NCBI GenBank assembly: GCA_041389495.1
Contig: JAWKRT010000004.1
Span: forward strand, 62,001 to 126,000
Origin: Myxococcota bacterium
Lineage (GTDB): Bacteria > Myxococcota_A > UBA9160 > UBA4427
DNA: 64,000 bases
Direction of reading: 5' to 3'
Shown one piece after another: positions 9,058-16,906 of this stretch. The first letter of the stretch is position 1; the number at the start of each line of letters is the position of its first letter. The notes beneath the pieces are model-generated. The model saw only the letters and a list, made by a program, of their open reading frames with translations, was not told where the DNA came from and made no database searches. The position numbers and the translations under genes are program-made.

Positions 9058-9088
9058 CCGCTCCTCCGCGCGCGGCCCGCGGGCCGGC

Positions 9089-9676
9089 TCAGGTCGTCGC
9101 GCGGCCGCGGGCCATCACGAGCTTGCCCGAGCGGACGAGCTCGGTGATGTCGAAGTCGGCGAGCAGGCGGAGCAGGGCGTCGAGCTTGTCGCTCGCACCG
9201 TACACGCGCAGGATCATGCTGTCGTTGCCGTAGTCGACGACCTTCGCGCCGAAGTGCTCGGCGAGCTGGAGCAGCTCGGAGCGCTCCTCCTTCGACTCGC
9301 ACTCGACCTTCACGAGCGCGATCTCCGTCTCGTAGGCCGCGTCGCCGGTGTGGTCGATCGCGTGCACGACGTCCACGAGCTTCGTGAGCTGCTTGATCAT
9401 GTGGCCGAGCGTCGCGCGCTCGCCCGAGCACGTGATCGTCATGCGCGAGAAGCCGGTCTCCTTGGCGGGGCTCACGACGAGGCTCTCGATGTTGTAGCCG
9501 CGGCGCGCGAAGACGAGCGCGACGCGCACGAGCACGCCGGGCTTGTCGGCGACGAACAGCGAGATCGTGTGGACCTCGCTCGCGTCCTTCGTCGCGACGA
9601 ACGCGGAGCGCTCGTCGCGCGTGCGGCGCGGGGCGGCGGCGGTGCGCCGCGCGGGGCTCGGGACCGTGGCGGACAT
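9089..9676 (-). CDS. ilvN: Acetolactate synthase small (regulatory) subunit
   Basis: 195 residues. An ACT domain occupies about residues 35-110 (HTISLFVADKPGVLVRVALV, FARRGYNIESLVVSPA), followed by the C-terminal subunit domain (ELLQLAEHFGAKVVDYGNDS). It binds valine and stimulates IlvB in branched-chain amino-acid synthesis. The first 30 residues are an Arg/Ala/Pro-rich extension before the ACT domain. ATG 9676 has GAGGAG 8 nt upstream. Starts 14 bp after the ilvB stop. Confidence 0.95.
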   Translation of the reverse strand: MSATVPSPARRTAAAPRRTRDERSAFVATKDASEVHTISLFVADKPGVLVRVALVFARRGYNIESLVVSPAKETGFSRMTITCSGERATLGHMIKQLTKLVDVVHAIDHTGDAAYETEIALVKVECESKEERSELLQLAEHFGAKVVDYGNDSMILRVYGASDKLDALLRLLADFDITELVRSGKLVMARGRATT

Positions 9677-9690
9677 GCGCGCGCTCCTCG

Positions 9691-11403
9691 TCACGTGCTG
9701 CCGACCGGCTTGTCGAGCCGCTCGGTCGGAGGTTCGATGATCATCGCCGAGAGCGGCGCGCCGGACGGGATCATCGGGAAGACGTTGTCCTCCTTCACGA
9801 CCTCCGCCACGACGACCGCGGGCCCCGCGTGGGCCTGCGCCTCGGCGAGGATGCGGTCGACGTCCGCGGGCCGCTTGATGCGCCACGCGTGGATCCCGTA
9901 GGCGTTGGCGAGCTTCACGAAGTCGGGGTTGCCCTCGAGGTCGACGCCGGAGAGCCGGTTCTCGAAGAACAGCTCCTGCCACTGGCGCACCATGCCCAGG
10001 TAGTTGTTGTTGACGACGAGGCACTTGACCGGGAGATCGTGGATCGCCGCGGTGGCGAGCTCCGAGAGCGTCATCTGGAAGCCGCCGTCGCCGACCACCG
10101 CCCACACCGTCTTGCCCGGGCAGCCGAACTGCGCGCCGATCGCGGCCGGGAAGCCGAAGCCCATCGTTCCCGCGCCGCCCGACGAGAGCCAGTGGCGGTT
10201 CGTCGTCGCCTTGCAGAACTGCGCGGCCCACATCTGGTGCTGGCCCACGTCGGTCGTGATGATCGCGTCGCCGCGCGTCAGGGCGTGGAGCCGGTCGAGC
10301 ACGTGCTGCGCGCGCAGGCCGCCCTGCTTCGGGTACTTGAGCGGGAACTGCCGGCGCCAGCGCTCGCACTGCGCGAGCCAGGCCTCGGTGTCCGCCGCCT
10401 CGACGAGCGGCACGAGATCCTCGAGCACCAGGCGCGCGTCGCCCTCGATGCAGACGTCGCACTCGATGATCTTCCCGAACTCGGCCGGGTCGACGTCGAC
10501 GTGGATCTTCACCGCGTCCTTGCAGAACTCGTCGACCTTGCCCGTGATGCGATCGTCCCAGCGCGCGCCGATCGCCATGATGAGGTCGCAGCCGTCGACG
10601 GCCTTGTTGGCGTAGGCCGTTCCGTGCATGCCGAGCATGCCGAGGTGCAGCGGATGCGTCTCGTCCGCCGCGCCCTTGCCGAGCAGCGTGTTCACCATCG
10701 GTGCGCGCAGCTTCTCGGCGAGCGAGACGACGGCCTTCCCCGCGCCCGAGATCACCGCGCCGTGACCCACGTAGAGCACCGGCCGCTTCGCGCTCTTGAG
10801 GTGCTCGGCGGCGGCCGCGATCGCGTCGGGGTCGCCGCGGCCCGGCACGCGGTAGCCGGGGAGGTCGACGCGGTCGACGAACGCCGCCGTGCACGGCCCC
10901 TGCGTGACGTTCTTCGGGAGGTCGATCAGCACGGGGCCCGGCCGGCCGGTGGTGGCGATGTGGAAGGCCTCGCGCGCGATGCGCGGGATGTCGGCCGCGT
11001 CCTTCACCAGGTAGCTGTGCTTCACGACCGGATAGGTGATGCCCGTGACGTCGGCCTCCTGGAACGCGTCGCTCCCGAGCAGCGGCGTGATCTGCTGGCC
11101 GCACAGCACGATCATGGGGACCGAGTCCATCTGGGCGGTGAGGAGGCCGGTGACGGTGTTGGTCGCGCCCGGGCCCGACGTCACGAGCACGACGCCCGGC
11201 CGGCCGGTCGCGCGCGCATAGCCGTCGGCCATGTGCGTGGCGCCCTGCTCGTGGCGGGTCAGGATCAGCTGGATCTTCGAGTCGACGAGCGCATCGAAGA
11301 TGGGCATCGCAGCGCCGCCCGACAGGCCGAAGATGTACTCGACCCCCTCGCGTTCGAGGCACTGGATGAGCTTCTCTGCTCCGGTCGGGGTTCGCTTGTC
11401 CAT
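9691..11403 (-). CDS. ilvB: Acetolactate synthase large (catalytic) subunit
   Basis: 570 residues. ThDP-dependent enzyme condensing two pyruvates, or pyruvate and 2-oxobutyrate, at the start of valine/leucine/isoleucine synthesis. N-terminal ThDP domain with the catalytic Glu in LILTRHEQGATHMADGYAR; central FAD domain; C-terminal ThDP domain with VGDGGFQMTLSEL and VVNNNYLGMVRQWQELFF. ATG 11403 starts the conserved region (GAEKLIQCLEREGVEYIFG). Its upstream region (11404-11793) is clearly less G+C-rich than the rest of the window and probably holds the control region of this operon. Confidence 0.95.
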   Translation of the reverse strand: MDKRTPTGAEKLIQCLEREGVEYIFGLSGGAAMPIFDALVDSKIQLILTRHEQGATHMADGYARATGRPGVVLVTSGPGATNTVTGLLTAQMDSVPMIVLCGQQITPLLGSDAFQEADVTGITYPVVKHSYLVKDAADIPRIAREAFHIATTGRPGPVLIDLPKNVTQGPCTAAFVDRVDLPGYRVPGRGDPDAIAAAAEHLKSAKRPVLYVGHGAVISGAGKAVVSLAEKLRAPMVNTLLGKGAADETHPLHLGMLGMHGTAYANKAVDGCDLIMAIGARWDDRITGKVDEFCKDAVKIHVDVDPAEFGKIIECDVCIEGDARLVLEDLVPLVEAADTEAWLAQCERWRRQFPLKYPKQGGLRAQHVLDRLHALTRGDAIITTDVGQHQMWAAQFCKATTNRHWLSSGGAGTMGFGFPAAIGAQFGCPGKTVWAVVGDGGFQMTLSELATAAIHDLPVKCLVVNNNYLGMVRQWQELFFENRLSGVDLEGNPDFVKLANAYGIHAWRIKRPADVDRILAEAQAHAGPAVVVAEVVKEDNVFPMIPSGAPLSAMIIEPPTERLDKPVGST

Positions 11404-11793
11404 TTGTCGGGTCCTGGTCCCGGAAGGGCGGATCGATTCGGTGGTCACACGCGGATCTTTCGGAGGTCGGCCCGGAATGCCCGGGCGAGAGCCGCCGGAT
11501 ATTGCACCCTTCGGACGAAGATGGCCAGCCCTTCGATCGATCGGCCCGAAAAATGTGCGATCCCGATCAGAATCCTTGGGGATGTGCCCCGCGATCCCTG
11601 GAACATTGCGATTCAGAACGACGTTCGCATGAAGAATCGGGAGATTTCGGGGCGAAGATCGGCTCACGCGCAGAGACCGGACGGGTCGCTCGGAGACGCA
11701 GCTCCGCGCGGGGCCGGTCGGACGCGGGGCTCGTGTCGTCCCGGCAGCGCGTCGATGGACGCGATACGCTGCGCCGCCGGAGGTGGACCCGCC
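11404..11793. other. Divergent intergenic region between ilvB and a small exported-protein gene
   Basis: 390 bp without a credible gene. The stretch 11500-11680 is much less G+C-rich than its surroundings, as expected of promoter DNA. On the ilvB leader side there is a 6-bp stem with 5-base loop (11470-11475 with 11481-11486) and a GGGG/CCCC hairpin at 11578-11590; either could be part of a leader structure, but no attenuator peptide rich in branched-chain codons was found. On the plus strand, TACGCT at 11765-11770 fits the local TAnnnT -10 pattern and would give a short leader with GGAGGTGG before GTG 11794. Confidence 0.4.
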
Positions 11794-12060
11794 GTGCAAT
11801 TCCTCGCCCGACCTCTCCTCGCCCGCCCGATCGCCCGCCGGCTCACCTCGGCCTTCCTGCTGGCGATCCTGCTCGGCGCGGCGCCGCTCGCCGCCCGCGC
11901 CGACGACTACGATTCGAAGCGCTCCGGCCATCCCCTCCGCATCGCGGCCTACGTCCTGTACCCGGTCGGGCTGCTCGTCGACACGCTGATCTTCCGGCCG
12001 GCCCATTGGGTCGGGTCGCACGAGCCGTTCCGGACCGTGTTCGGCCACGAGGTCGACTAG
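11794..12060 (+). CDS. Small exported/membrane protein of unknown function
   Basis: 88 residues. A signal-type hydrophobic segment (LTSAFLLAILLGAAPLAARA) is followed by DDYDSKRSGHPLRIAAYVLY, a second apolar stretch (PVGLLVDTLIFRP) and the ending AHWVGSHEPFRTVFGHEVD. I know this only as a conserved hypothetical found in deltaproteobacterial-type genomes; no function is established. GTG 11794 is chosen over ATG 11755 because GGAGGTGG lies at ideal distance. It precedes the LPS export operon by 85 bp, so an envelope role is plausible but unproven. Confidence 0.7.
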   Translation: MQFLARPLLARPIARRLTSAFLLAILLGAAPLAARADDYDSKRSGHPLRIAAYVLYPVGLLVDTLIFRPAHWVGSHEPFRTVFGHEVD

Positions 12061-12128
12061 CGGCCCACTTCCGGGCAGCGCGATCCGAGGCCGAACGCGT
12101 TCGAGGCGCTTCCCGGATCGTCGGCGGC

Positions 12129-12137
12129 TGGTACAGT
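12129..12137 (+). promoter_or_regulatory. Extended -10 promoter of the lpt operon, predicted leaderless
   Basis: TGGTACAGT (extended -10). Its last T is 9 nt before ATG 12146 and no Shine-Dalgarno exists in between, so transcription would begin at or 1-2 nt before the start codon. Confidence 0.5.
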
Positions 12138-12145
12138 TGTTGCAC

Positions 12146-12685
12146 ATGCCGCCCGTCCCCGATCGAACCGCCTCGCTGCGCCGTGCCGCGTCGCCCTGCG
12201 TCTCCGCCGTCGCGCTCGCGTTCCTCGCCGTCTCCGCCGCCCCTGCCAGCTACGCGCAGGCGCCTCCGCTCGACCTCACCGGCATGACCTTCGTCTCGAG
12301 CACGGACGACGACACGGAGGTCGTCGTGCGCGCGGAGACCGCGCGCTACCGCCCCGACGCCGACGTCGCGGACCTCGACCGCGTGACGGCCTTCGTCCAT
12401 CCGAGCCCGGGGAAGACGATCGAGATCCGCTGCGACGAAGGCACGCTGAATCTCGACAGCAACAGCTTCTGGGCGCGCGGCAACGTCCGCGGGCGCACGG
12501 ACGACGGACGCGAGTTCCGGGCTCCGTGGGTGCGCTACAGCCACGAGGAAGGCCTGCTCTACACGAACGCGCCCGTCCGCATCGCGGAGGCCGGGACGAC
12601 GCTCGAGGGCGGTGGCTTCCGCTACTACGTACGCGAGGACCGCTTCCGCTTGCTAGGCGGCGCGACGGTGGTGCAGGAGCCGTGA
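12146..12685 (+). CDS. lptC: LPS export ABC transporter periplasmic protein LptC
   Basis: 179 residues. N-terminal hydrophobic anchor or signal (VSAVALAFLAVSAAPASYA), then a beta-rich LptC/OstA-like domain: VVVRAETARYRPDADVADLDRV, TIEIRCDEGTLNLDSNSFWA, RAPWVRYSHEEGLLYTNAPV and the FRYYVREDRFRLLGGATVVQ end, the classic LptC repeat pattern. It would take LPS from LptBFG and pass it to LptA. The stop overlaps the lptA start (GTGA). ATG 12146 is preferred over TTG 12137, which lies inside the -10 element. Confidence 0.85.
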   Translation: MPPVPDRTASLRRAASPCVSAVALAFLAVSAAPASYAQAPPLDLTGMTFVSSTDDDTEVVVRAETARYRPDADVADLDRVTAFVHPSPGKTIEIRCDEGTLNLDSNSFWARGNVRGRTDDGREFRAPWVRYSHEEGLLYTNAPVRIAEAGTTLEGGGFRYYVREDRFRLLGGATVVQEP

Positions 12686-13620
12686 GGCGGCGGGGCATCG
12701 CGATCGCGCTGGCCGTCGCGCTCGTCGGCGGTGCCGCGGCGGCGCCCGCGCGGGCGGCGGCGCGGCTCGTGCTCGGCCCGATCGCGACGGCCGAGGGCGG
12801 GGAGCCCGGTCTGGCCGCGAGGCTGCGCGACGCGGTTGCGGCGGATCCATCGTTCGCGCTCGTCGCGCCGACCGGCGAAGCGGCTGCCGCGGAAGGGGCG
12901 GTGCCGCCGCGCGCGGACGCCGACCGCGTGCGGGCCTGGTCGCGGGCCGCGGGCGGCGCGCCGGTGCTCGTCGGCGAGGTCGGTGCCGGCGGGGCTCGCC
13001 TCGAGCTGCGCTCGGGCCACAGCGGCGGCGTGGCGGAAGCGTGGGACGTTCCCTCCGGTTCGGGGGCAGCTGAAATCGAGCGGGTGCTCGCTTCTGTTCG
13101 GAACGCCGTTCTAGAAATGGAGGGCCCCGCGGTCGGCACCGGGCCGCCCGAGACCGTCGAGGACGCGGCCGGGCGGGCGACCCTGCGGCGGGACGAGCCC
13201 ATCTCCATCCGCTCCGAGCAGCTCGACGTCATCAGCCAGGAGGGCCGGCGCCACCTCGTCTTCCGCGATCGTGTCGTCGTGCGGCAGGGCGACATCGAGC
13301 TCCGCACCGAGCGGCTCGACGCGTTCTACGCGCCGGGCGACTCGCAGCCCGAGCGCCTCGTCGCGCGCGGGAAGGTCGAGGTCGTGCAGGGCGACCGCGT
13401 CGCGCACTGCGACGAGGCCGTCTACGTGCGCGCCGACGACACGGTCGTGTGCAGCGGCCGCGCCGAGCTCGTGCAGGGCTGCGACGTCGTGCGCGGCGAG
13501 CGCCTCGAGTTCGACCTCGAGCGCGAGCACTTCCGCGTGACGGGGGCGGCCTCGGTCGAGCTGGGCGGAGAGGGCGCCGCGTGCCCGCCGGCCGGCGCGG
13601 ACGCGGAGCACGCCTCGTGA
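12682..13620 (+). CDS. lptA: LPS transport protein LptA with an N-terminal extension domain
   Basis: 312 residues, far longer than usual LptA (about 180). Signal peptide (GIAIALAVALVGGAAAAPARA), then about 125 extra residues (ARLVLGPIATAEGGEPGLAA ... VLASVRNAVLEMEG) that look like a TolB_N/CsgG-type alpha-beta domain, then the OstA/LptA beta-jellyroll from about residue 165 (ISIRSEQLDVISQEGRRHLV, QGDIELRTERLDAFY, LVARGKVEVVQGDRVAHCDE, FDLEREHFRVTG). It would bridge LPS across the periplasm. GTGA overlaps with lptC and with lptB show tight coupling. The role of the extension is unknown. Confidence 0.85.
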   Translation: MRRRGIAIALAVALVGGAAAAPARAAARLVLGPIATAEGGEPGLAARLRDAVAADPSFALVAPTGEAAAAEGAVPPRADADRVRAWSRAAGGAPVLVGEVGAGGARLELRSGHSGGVAEAWDVPSGSGAAEIERVLASVRNAVLEMEGPAVGTGPPETVEDAAGRATLRRDEPISIRSEQLDVISQEGRRHLVFRDRVVVRQGDIELRTERLDAFYAPGDSQPERLVARGKVEVVQGDRVAHCDEAVYVRADDTVVCSGRAELVQGCDVVRGERLEFDLEREHFRVTGAASVELGGEGAACPPAGADAEHAS

Positions 13621-14345
13621 CGGCCGTCCTCTCCGCGCGCGGGCTCTGCAAGCGGTACGGCGACAAGGACGTCGTCCGCGACGTCTCGCTCGAGGTGCAC
13701 GGCGCCGAGGTGGTCGGCCTGCTCGGCCCCAACGGCGCCGGCAAGACGACCACCTTCAACATGATCGCCGGAAGCGTTCGCCCCACGAGCGGTGAGGTCT
13801 TCCTCGGGGATCGCGCGATCACCGAGCTGCCGATGTACCGCCGGGCGCGGCTCGGGATCACCTACCTGCCGCAGGAGGCGTCGATCTTCCGGCGCCTCAC
13901 GGTGGCCGACAACGTGAACGCAATTCTCGAGACGGTGGAACCGGATCGCGCCCGGCGCCGCGAGCGCCTTCGCGAGCTGCTCGCCGAGCTCGGGCTCACG
14001 GAGAAGGCGAACCGCCGCGGCGACGCGCTCTCGGGCGGCGAGCGTCGGCGCGTCGAGATCACGCGCGCCCTCGTGCTCGACCCGAAGTACCTGATGCTCG
14101 ACGAACCCTTCGCGGGCGTCGACCCGATCGCCGTGATCGACATCCAGAAGATCATCGAACAGCTCAAGGACCGCGGGATCGGCGTCGTTATCACCGACCA
14201 CAACGTCCGCGAGACGCTGTCGATCTGCGATCGCGCCTACATCATCAAGGACGGCCGCATCCTGCGACTCGGAACGCCCGCCGAGATCGCCGAGGACCCC
14301 GAGGTCCGCGAAGTCTACCTGGGCGCGAACTTCCGGTTGGGTTAG
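13617..14345 (+). CDS. lptB: LPS export ABC transporter ATP-binding protein LptB
   Basis: 242 residues, ABC ATPase. Walker A GPNGAGKTTT, Q-loop in ITYLPQEASIFRRLTV (the LptB-specific motif), signature LSGGERRRVEI, Walker B YLMLDEPFAGVDP, and switch His in VITDHNVRETL. It powers LPS extraction from the inner membrane together with LptF/LptG, which are not in the window. GTG 13617 overlaps the lptA stop; rpoN follows 6 bp after its stop. Confidence 0.95.
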   Translation: MTAVLSARGLCKRYGDKDVVRDVSLEVHGAEVVGLLGPNGAGKTTTFNMIAGSVRPTSGEVFLGDRAITELPMYRRARLGITYLPQEASIFRRLTVADNVNAILETVEPDRARRRERLRELLAELGLTEKANRRGDALSGGERRRVEITRALVLDPKYLMLDEPFAGVDPIAVIDIQKIIEQLKDRGIGVVITDHNVRETLSICDRAYIIKDGRILRLGTPAEIAEDPEVREVYLGANFRLG

Positions 14346-14351
14346 GCGAAG

Positions 14352-15857
14352 ATGGCGATCGAGCTGAAGCAGCAGGTCAAGCTCAGCCAGCAGCTGGTGA
14401 TGACGCCGCAGCTGCAGCAGGCGATCAAGCTGCTCCAGCTCAACCGGCTCGAGCTGCAGGCGCTCGTCCAGCAGGAGCTGCAGGAGAACCCGGTGCTCGA
14501 GGAGACCCTCGAGCAGGAGGACCCGACGCCGGGCGAGCTCTCCGACGAGTCGCCCGAGGAGCGCACCCCGGAGCCCACCGCGACGGCCGACGAGGTCGCG
14601 GAGATGACGAGCCCGGTCAGCGAGCCCGAGCCCGAGGCGCAGACCGAGGAAGCCAGCAACGCCGACAAGATCGACGACATCGACTGGCAGAACTACCTCG
14701 ACTCGAACCCCCACACCGGAATGGACGCGCCGCGCGTCGCCGGCGACGATGATCGGCCGTCGATCGAGGCCACGCTCAGCAATCGCGAGACGCTGACGAG
14801 CCACCTCGAGTGGCAGCTCCACCTCTCGGACCTCGACGAGGACGAGGCGGCGGTCGCGCGCTGGGTGATCGGCAACATCGACGACGACGGCTACCTGCGC
14901 TCGACGGCCGAGGAGATCGCGCGCCAGAGCGGCGCCGACGAGGAGCTCGTCGAGCGCGCGATCGGCAAGGTGCAGGGCTTCGACCCGGTCGGCGTCGGCG
15001 CGCGCGACCTGCGCGAGTGCCTGCTGCTGCAGCTCGCGGCGCTCGGCATCGACGACCCGATCGTGCTCGCGATCGTCGGCGACCACACCGACCTGCTGCG
15101 CAAGCGCGACTTCCGCGGGCTCGCGAAGGCGCTGTCGATCCCGCTCGAGGAGGTGGCGGCGGCGGCGCGCGTGATCGGGCAGCTCGAGCCCTGGCCGGGC
15201 CGTGCGTTCGGCGGCGACGACCCGATCTACATCACGCCCGACATCTACGTGTACAAGATCGGCGACGACTTCCACGTCGTGCTCAACGAGGACGGCCTGC
15301 CGAAGCTGCGGATCAGCAACATGTACCGCGAGGTGCTCGCGAACGGGAAGCGCGTCGAGAAGGACACGCGCGAGTACGTGCACGACAAGGTGCGCTCCGC
15401 GATGTGGCTGATCAAGTCGATCCACCAGCGGCAGCGCACGATCTACAAGGTGATGCAGAGCATCATCAAGTACCAGCGCGAGTTCTTCGAGAGCGGCGTC
15501 CAGCACCTGCGGCCGCTGAACCTGCGCGACGTCGCCGACGACATCGGCATGCACGAGTCCACCGTCAGCCGCGTGACGACCAACAAGTACGTCCACACGC
15601 CGCAGGGCATCTTCGAGCTGAAGTACTTCTTCAACTCGGGCGTCGGCAAGTTCGACGGCGACGCGGTGTCGAGCGAGACGGTGAAGGAGAAGATCCGCAC
15701 CATCATCGCCAACGAGGACCCGCGGCGACCGCTGTCGGACCAGCGGATCGCCGAGATGCTCAAGGTGGCGGACATCGACATCGCGCGGCGCACCGTCACG
15801 AAGTACCGCGAGGCGATGAACCTGCTCAGCTCGACGAAGCGGCGCCAGATCGGATAG
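14352..15857 (+). CDS. rpoN: RNA polymerase sigma-54 factor
   Basis: 501 residues. Region I is Gln/Leu-rich (LKQQVKLSQQLVMTPQLQQA) and contacts activators; an acidic linker (about 50-105) follows; the core-binding and DNA-binding domains come next (HTH around HESTVSRVTTNKYVHTPQG), with the C-terminal RpoN box ARRTVTKYRE (usual ARRTVAKYRE; one Ala to Thr change). It directs transcription from -24/-12 promoters with enhancer-binding activators. Two such promoters lie in this window, at 58053-58068 and 59070-59085. Confidence 0.95.
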   Translation: MAIELKQQVKLSQQLVMTPQLQQAIKLLQLNRLELQALVQQELQENPVLEETLEQEDPTPGELSDESPEERTPEPTATADEVAEMTSPVSEPEPEAQTEEASNADKIDDIDWQNYLDSNPHTGMDAPRVAGDDDRPSIEATLSNRETLTSHLEWQLHLSDLDEDEAAVARWVIGNIDDDGYLRSTAEEIARQSGADEELVERAIGKVQGFDPVGVGARDLRECLLLQLAALGIDDPIVLAIVGDHTDLLRKRDFRGLAKALSIPLEEVAAAARVIGQLEPWPGRAFGGDDPIYITPDIYVYKIGDDFHVVLNEDGLPKLRISNMYREVLANGKRVEKDTREYVHDKVRSAMWLIKSIHQRQRTIYKVMQSIIKYQREFFESGVQHLRPLNLRDVADDIGMHESTVSRVTTNKYVHTPQGIFELKYFFNSGVGKFDGDAVSSETVKEKIRTIIANEDPRRPLSDQRIAEMLKVADIDIARRTVTKYREAMNLLSSTKRRQIG

Positions 15858-15920
15858 GCTCCGCGCCCCGCCCGACCGAGCGCGCCGAGGCCGCGCCGCC
15901 CGCCGTTCCACGGAGCCCCC

Positions 15921-16382
15921 ATGAAGGTATTGGACATCCTCGTGCGCGAGGCCTCGATCCTCGACCTCGCCGCGACCGACAAGGAGGGCGTGCTGCGCGA
16001 GCTCGCGCACGCGCTCGCCGGGGCCGAGCCGAACGTCGACGAGGCCACGCTGCTGCGCGTGCTGACGGAGCGCGAGAACCTCCAGAGCACGGGGATCGGC
16101 GACTCGGTCGCCATCCCGCACGGGAAGCTCGCCGGCATCGACCGCCTGCTCGCGGCCTTCGCGCGCAGCCGCCCGGGTGTCGACTTCGACGCCATCGACG
16201 GACAGCCGACGCAGCTCTTCTTCGTACTCGTCGTGCCCGAGCACTCGGGCGGTCAGCACCTGAAGGCGCTCGCGCGCATCTCGCGCTTCCTGCGCGACGA
16301 GTCGTTCCGCGAGCGGCTGGTCGCGGCGAAGTCCCTCGACGAGGTCTTCCGCGCGATCGAGGAAGAGGACGCCAAGTTCTGA
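15921..16382 (+). CDS. ptsN: PTS IIA-like nitrogen-regulatory protein
   Basis: 153 residues, PTS EIIA type-2 fold. The phosphorylation His is in VAIPHGKLAGID (about residue 66); LQSTGIGDSVAIPHGK and HLKALARISRFLRD are family marks. In PTS-Ntr it takes phosphate from NPr/HPr and regulates partners rather than moving sugar. It follows rpoN directly, with no hpf gene between them as is found in enterobacteria. No EI gene is in the window. ATG 15921 has a GGAG site. Confidence 0.9.
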   Translation: MKVLDILVREASILDLAATDKEGVLRELAHALAGAEPNVDEATLLRVLTERENLQSTGIGDSVAIPHGKLAGIDRLLAAFARSRPGVDFDAIDGQPTQLFFVLVVPEHSGGQHLKALARISRFLRDESFRERLVAAKSLDEVFRAIEEEDAKF

Positions 16383-16906
16383 GCGCCCCGCTCGAGGTGC
16401 ACGGCACGCTCGTCCGGGTGCACGGCTCGGGCGCGCTGCTCGTCGGGCCGAGCGGGATCGGCAAGAGCGAGTGCGCGCTCGACCTCGTCGCGCGCGGCCA
16501 CGCGCTCGTCGCGGACGACGTCGTGCGCATCGAGCGCCGCGGCGACGCGCTGGTCGGCACGGCGCCGCCGCTGATCCGCTCCTTCCTCGAGATCCGCGGT
16601 CTCGGCCTGCTCTACCTTCCCGACCTCTACGGCGAGGCCGCCGTGTGCGTGGAGGCGTCCGTGGATCTCGTGTGTCGGCTCGAGGAGTGGCGCGAGGGCG
16701 TCGAGTTCGACCGCATCGGCGCCGAGCGCGCGACCGAGGAGCGGGCCGGCGTCGCGGTTCCCGTGCTGCGCCTGCCCGCGCGGCCGGCCGGCAGCATGGC
16801 GACGCTCGTCGAGGCCGCCGTGCGCGAGCAGCGGCTGCGCGCGTCGGGCGCGACGTCCGCGGCCGCGCGCATCGACGAGGCGCTGCGCGAGGGGCGGCGC
16901 GGATGA
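16379..16906 (+). CDS. hprK: HPr kinase/phosphorylase, short form (catalytic domain only)
   Basis: About 175 residues; only the C-terminal kinase/phosphorylase domain is present, the N-terminal half of the Gram-positive enzyme being absent. P-loop GPSGIGKSECALDLV, LVADDVVRI, and the HprK signature EIRGLGLLYLPDLYG. It phosphorylates a serine of HPr (gene at 18269). The start is uncertain: CTG 16379 overlaps the ptsN stop (CTGA) and has GGAAGAGGA 9 nt upstream, matching the 4-nt overlaps elsewhere here; the first conventional in-frame start is GTG 16397, without a ribosome site. The stop overlaps the rapZ start (ATGA). Confidence 0.85.
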   Translation: MSAPLEVHGTLVRVHGSGALLVGPSGIGKSECALDLVARGHALVADDVVRIERRGDALVGTAPPLIRSFLEIRGLGLLYLPDLYGEAAVCVEASVDLVCRLEEWREGVEFDRIGAERATEERAGVAVPVLRLPARPAGSMATLVEAAVREQRLRASGATSAAARIDEALREGRRG

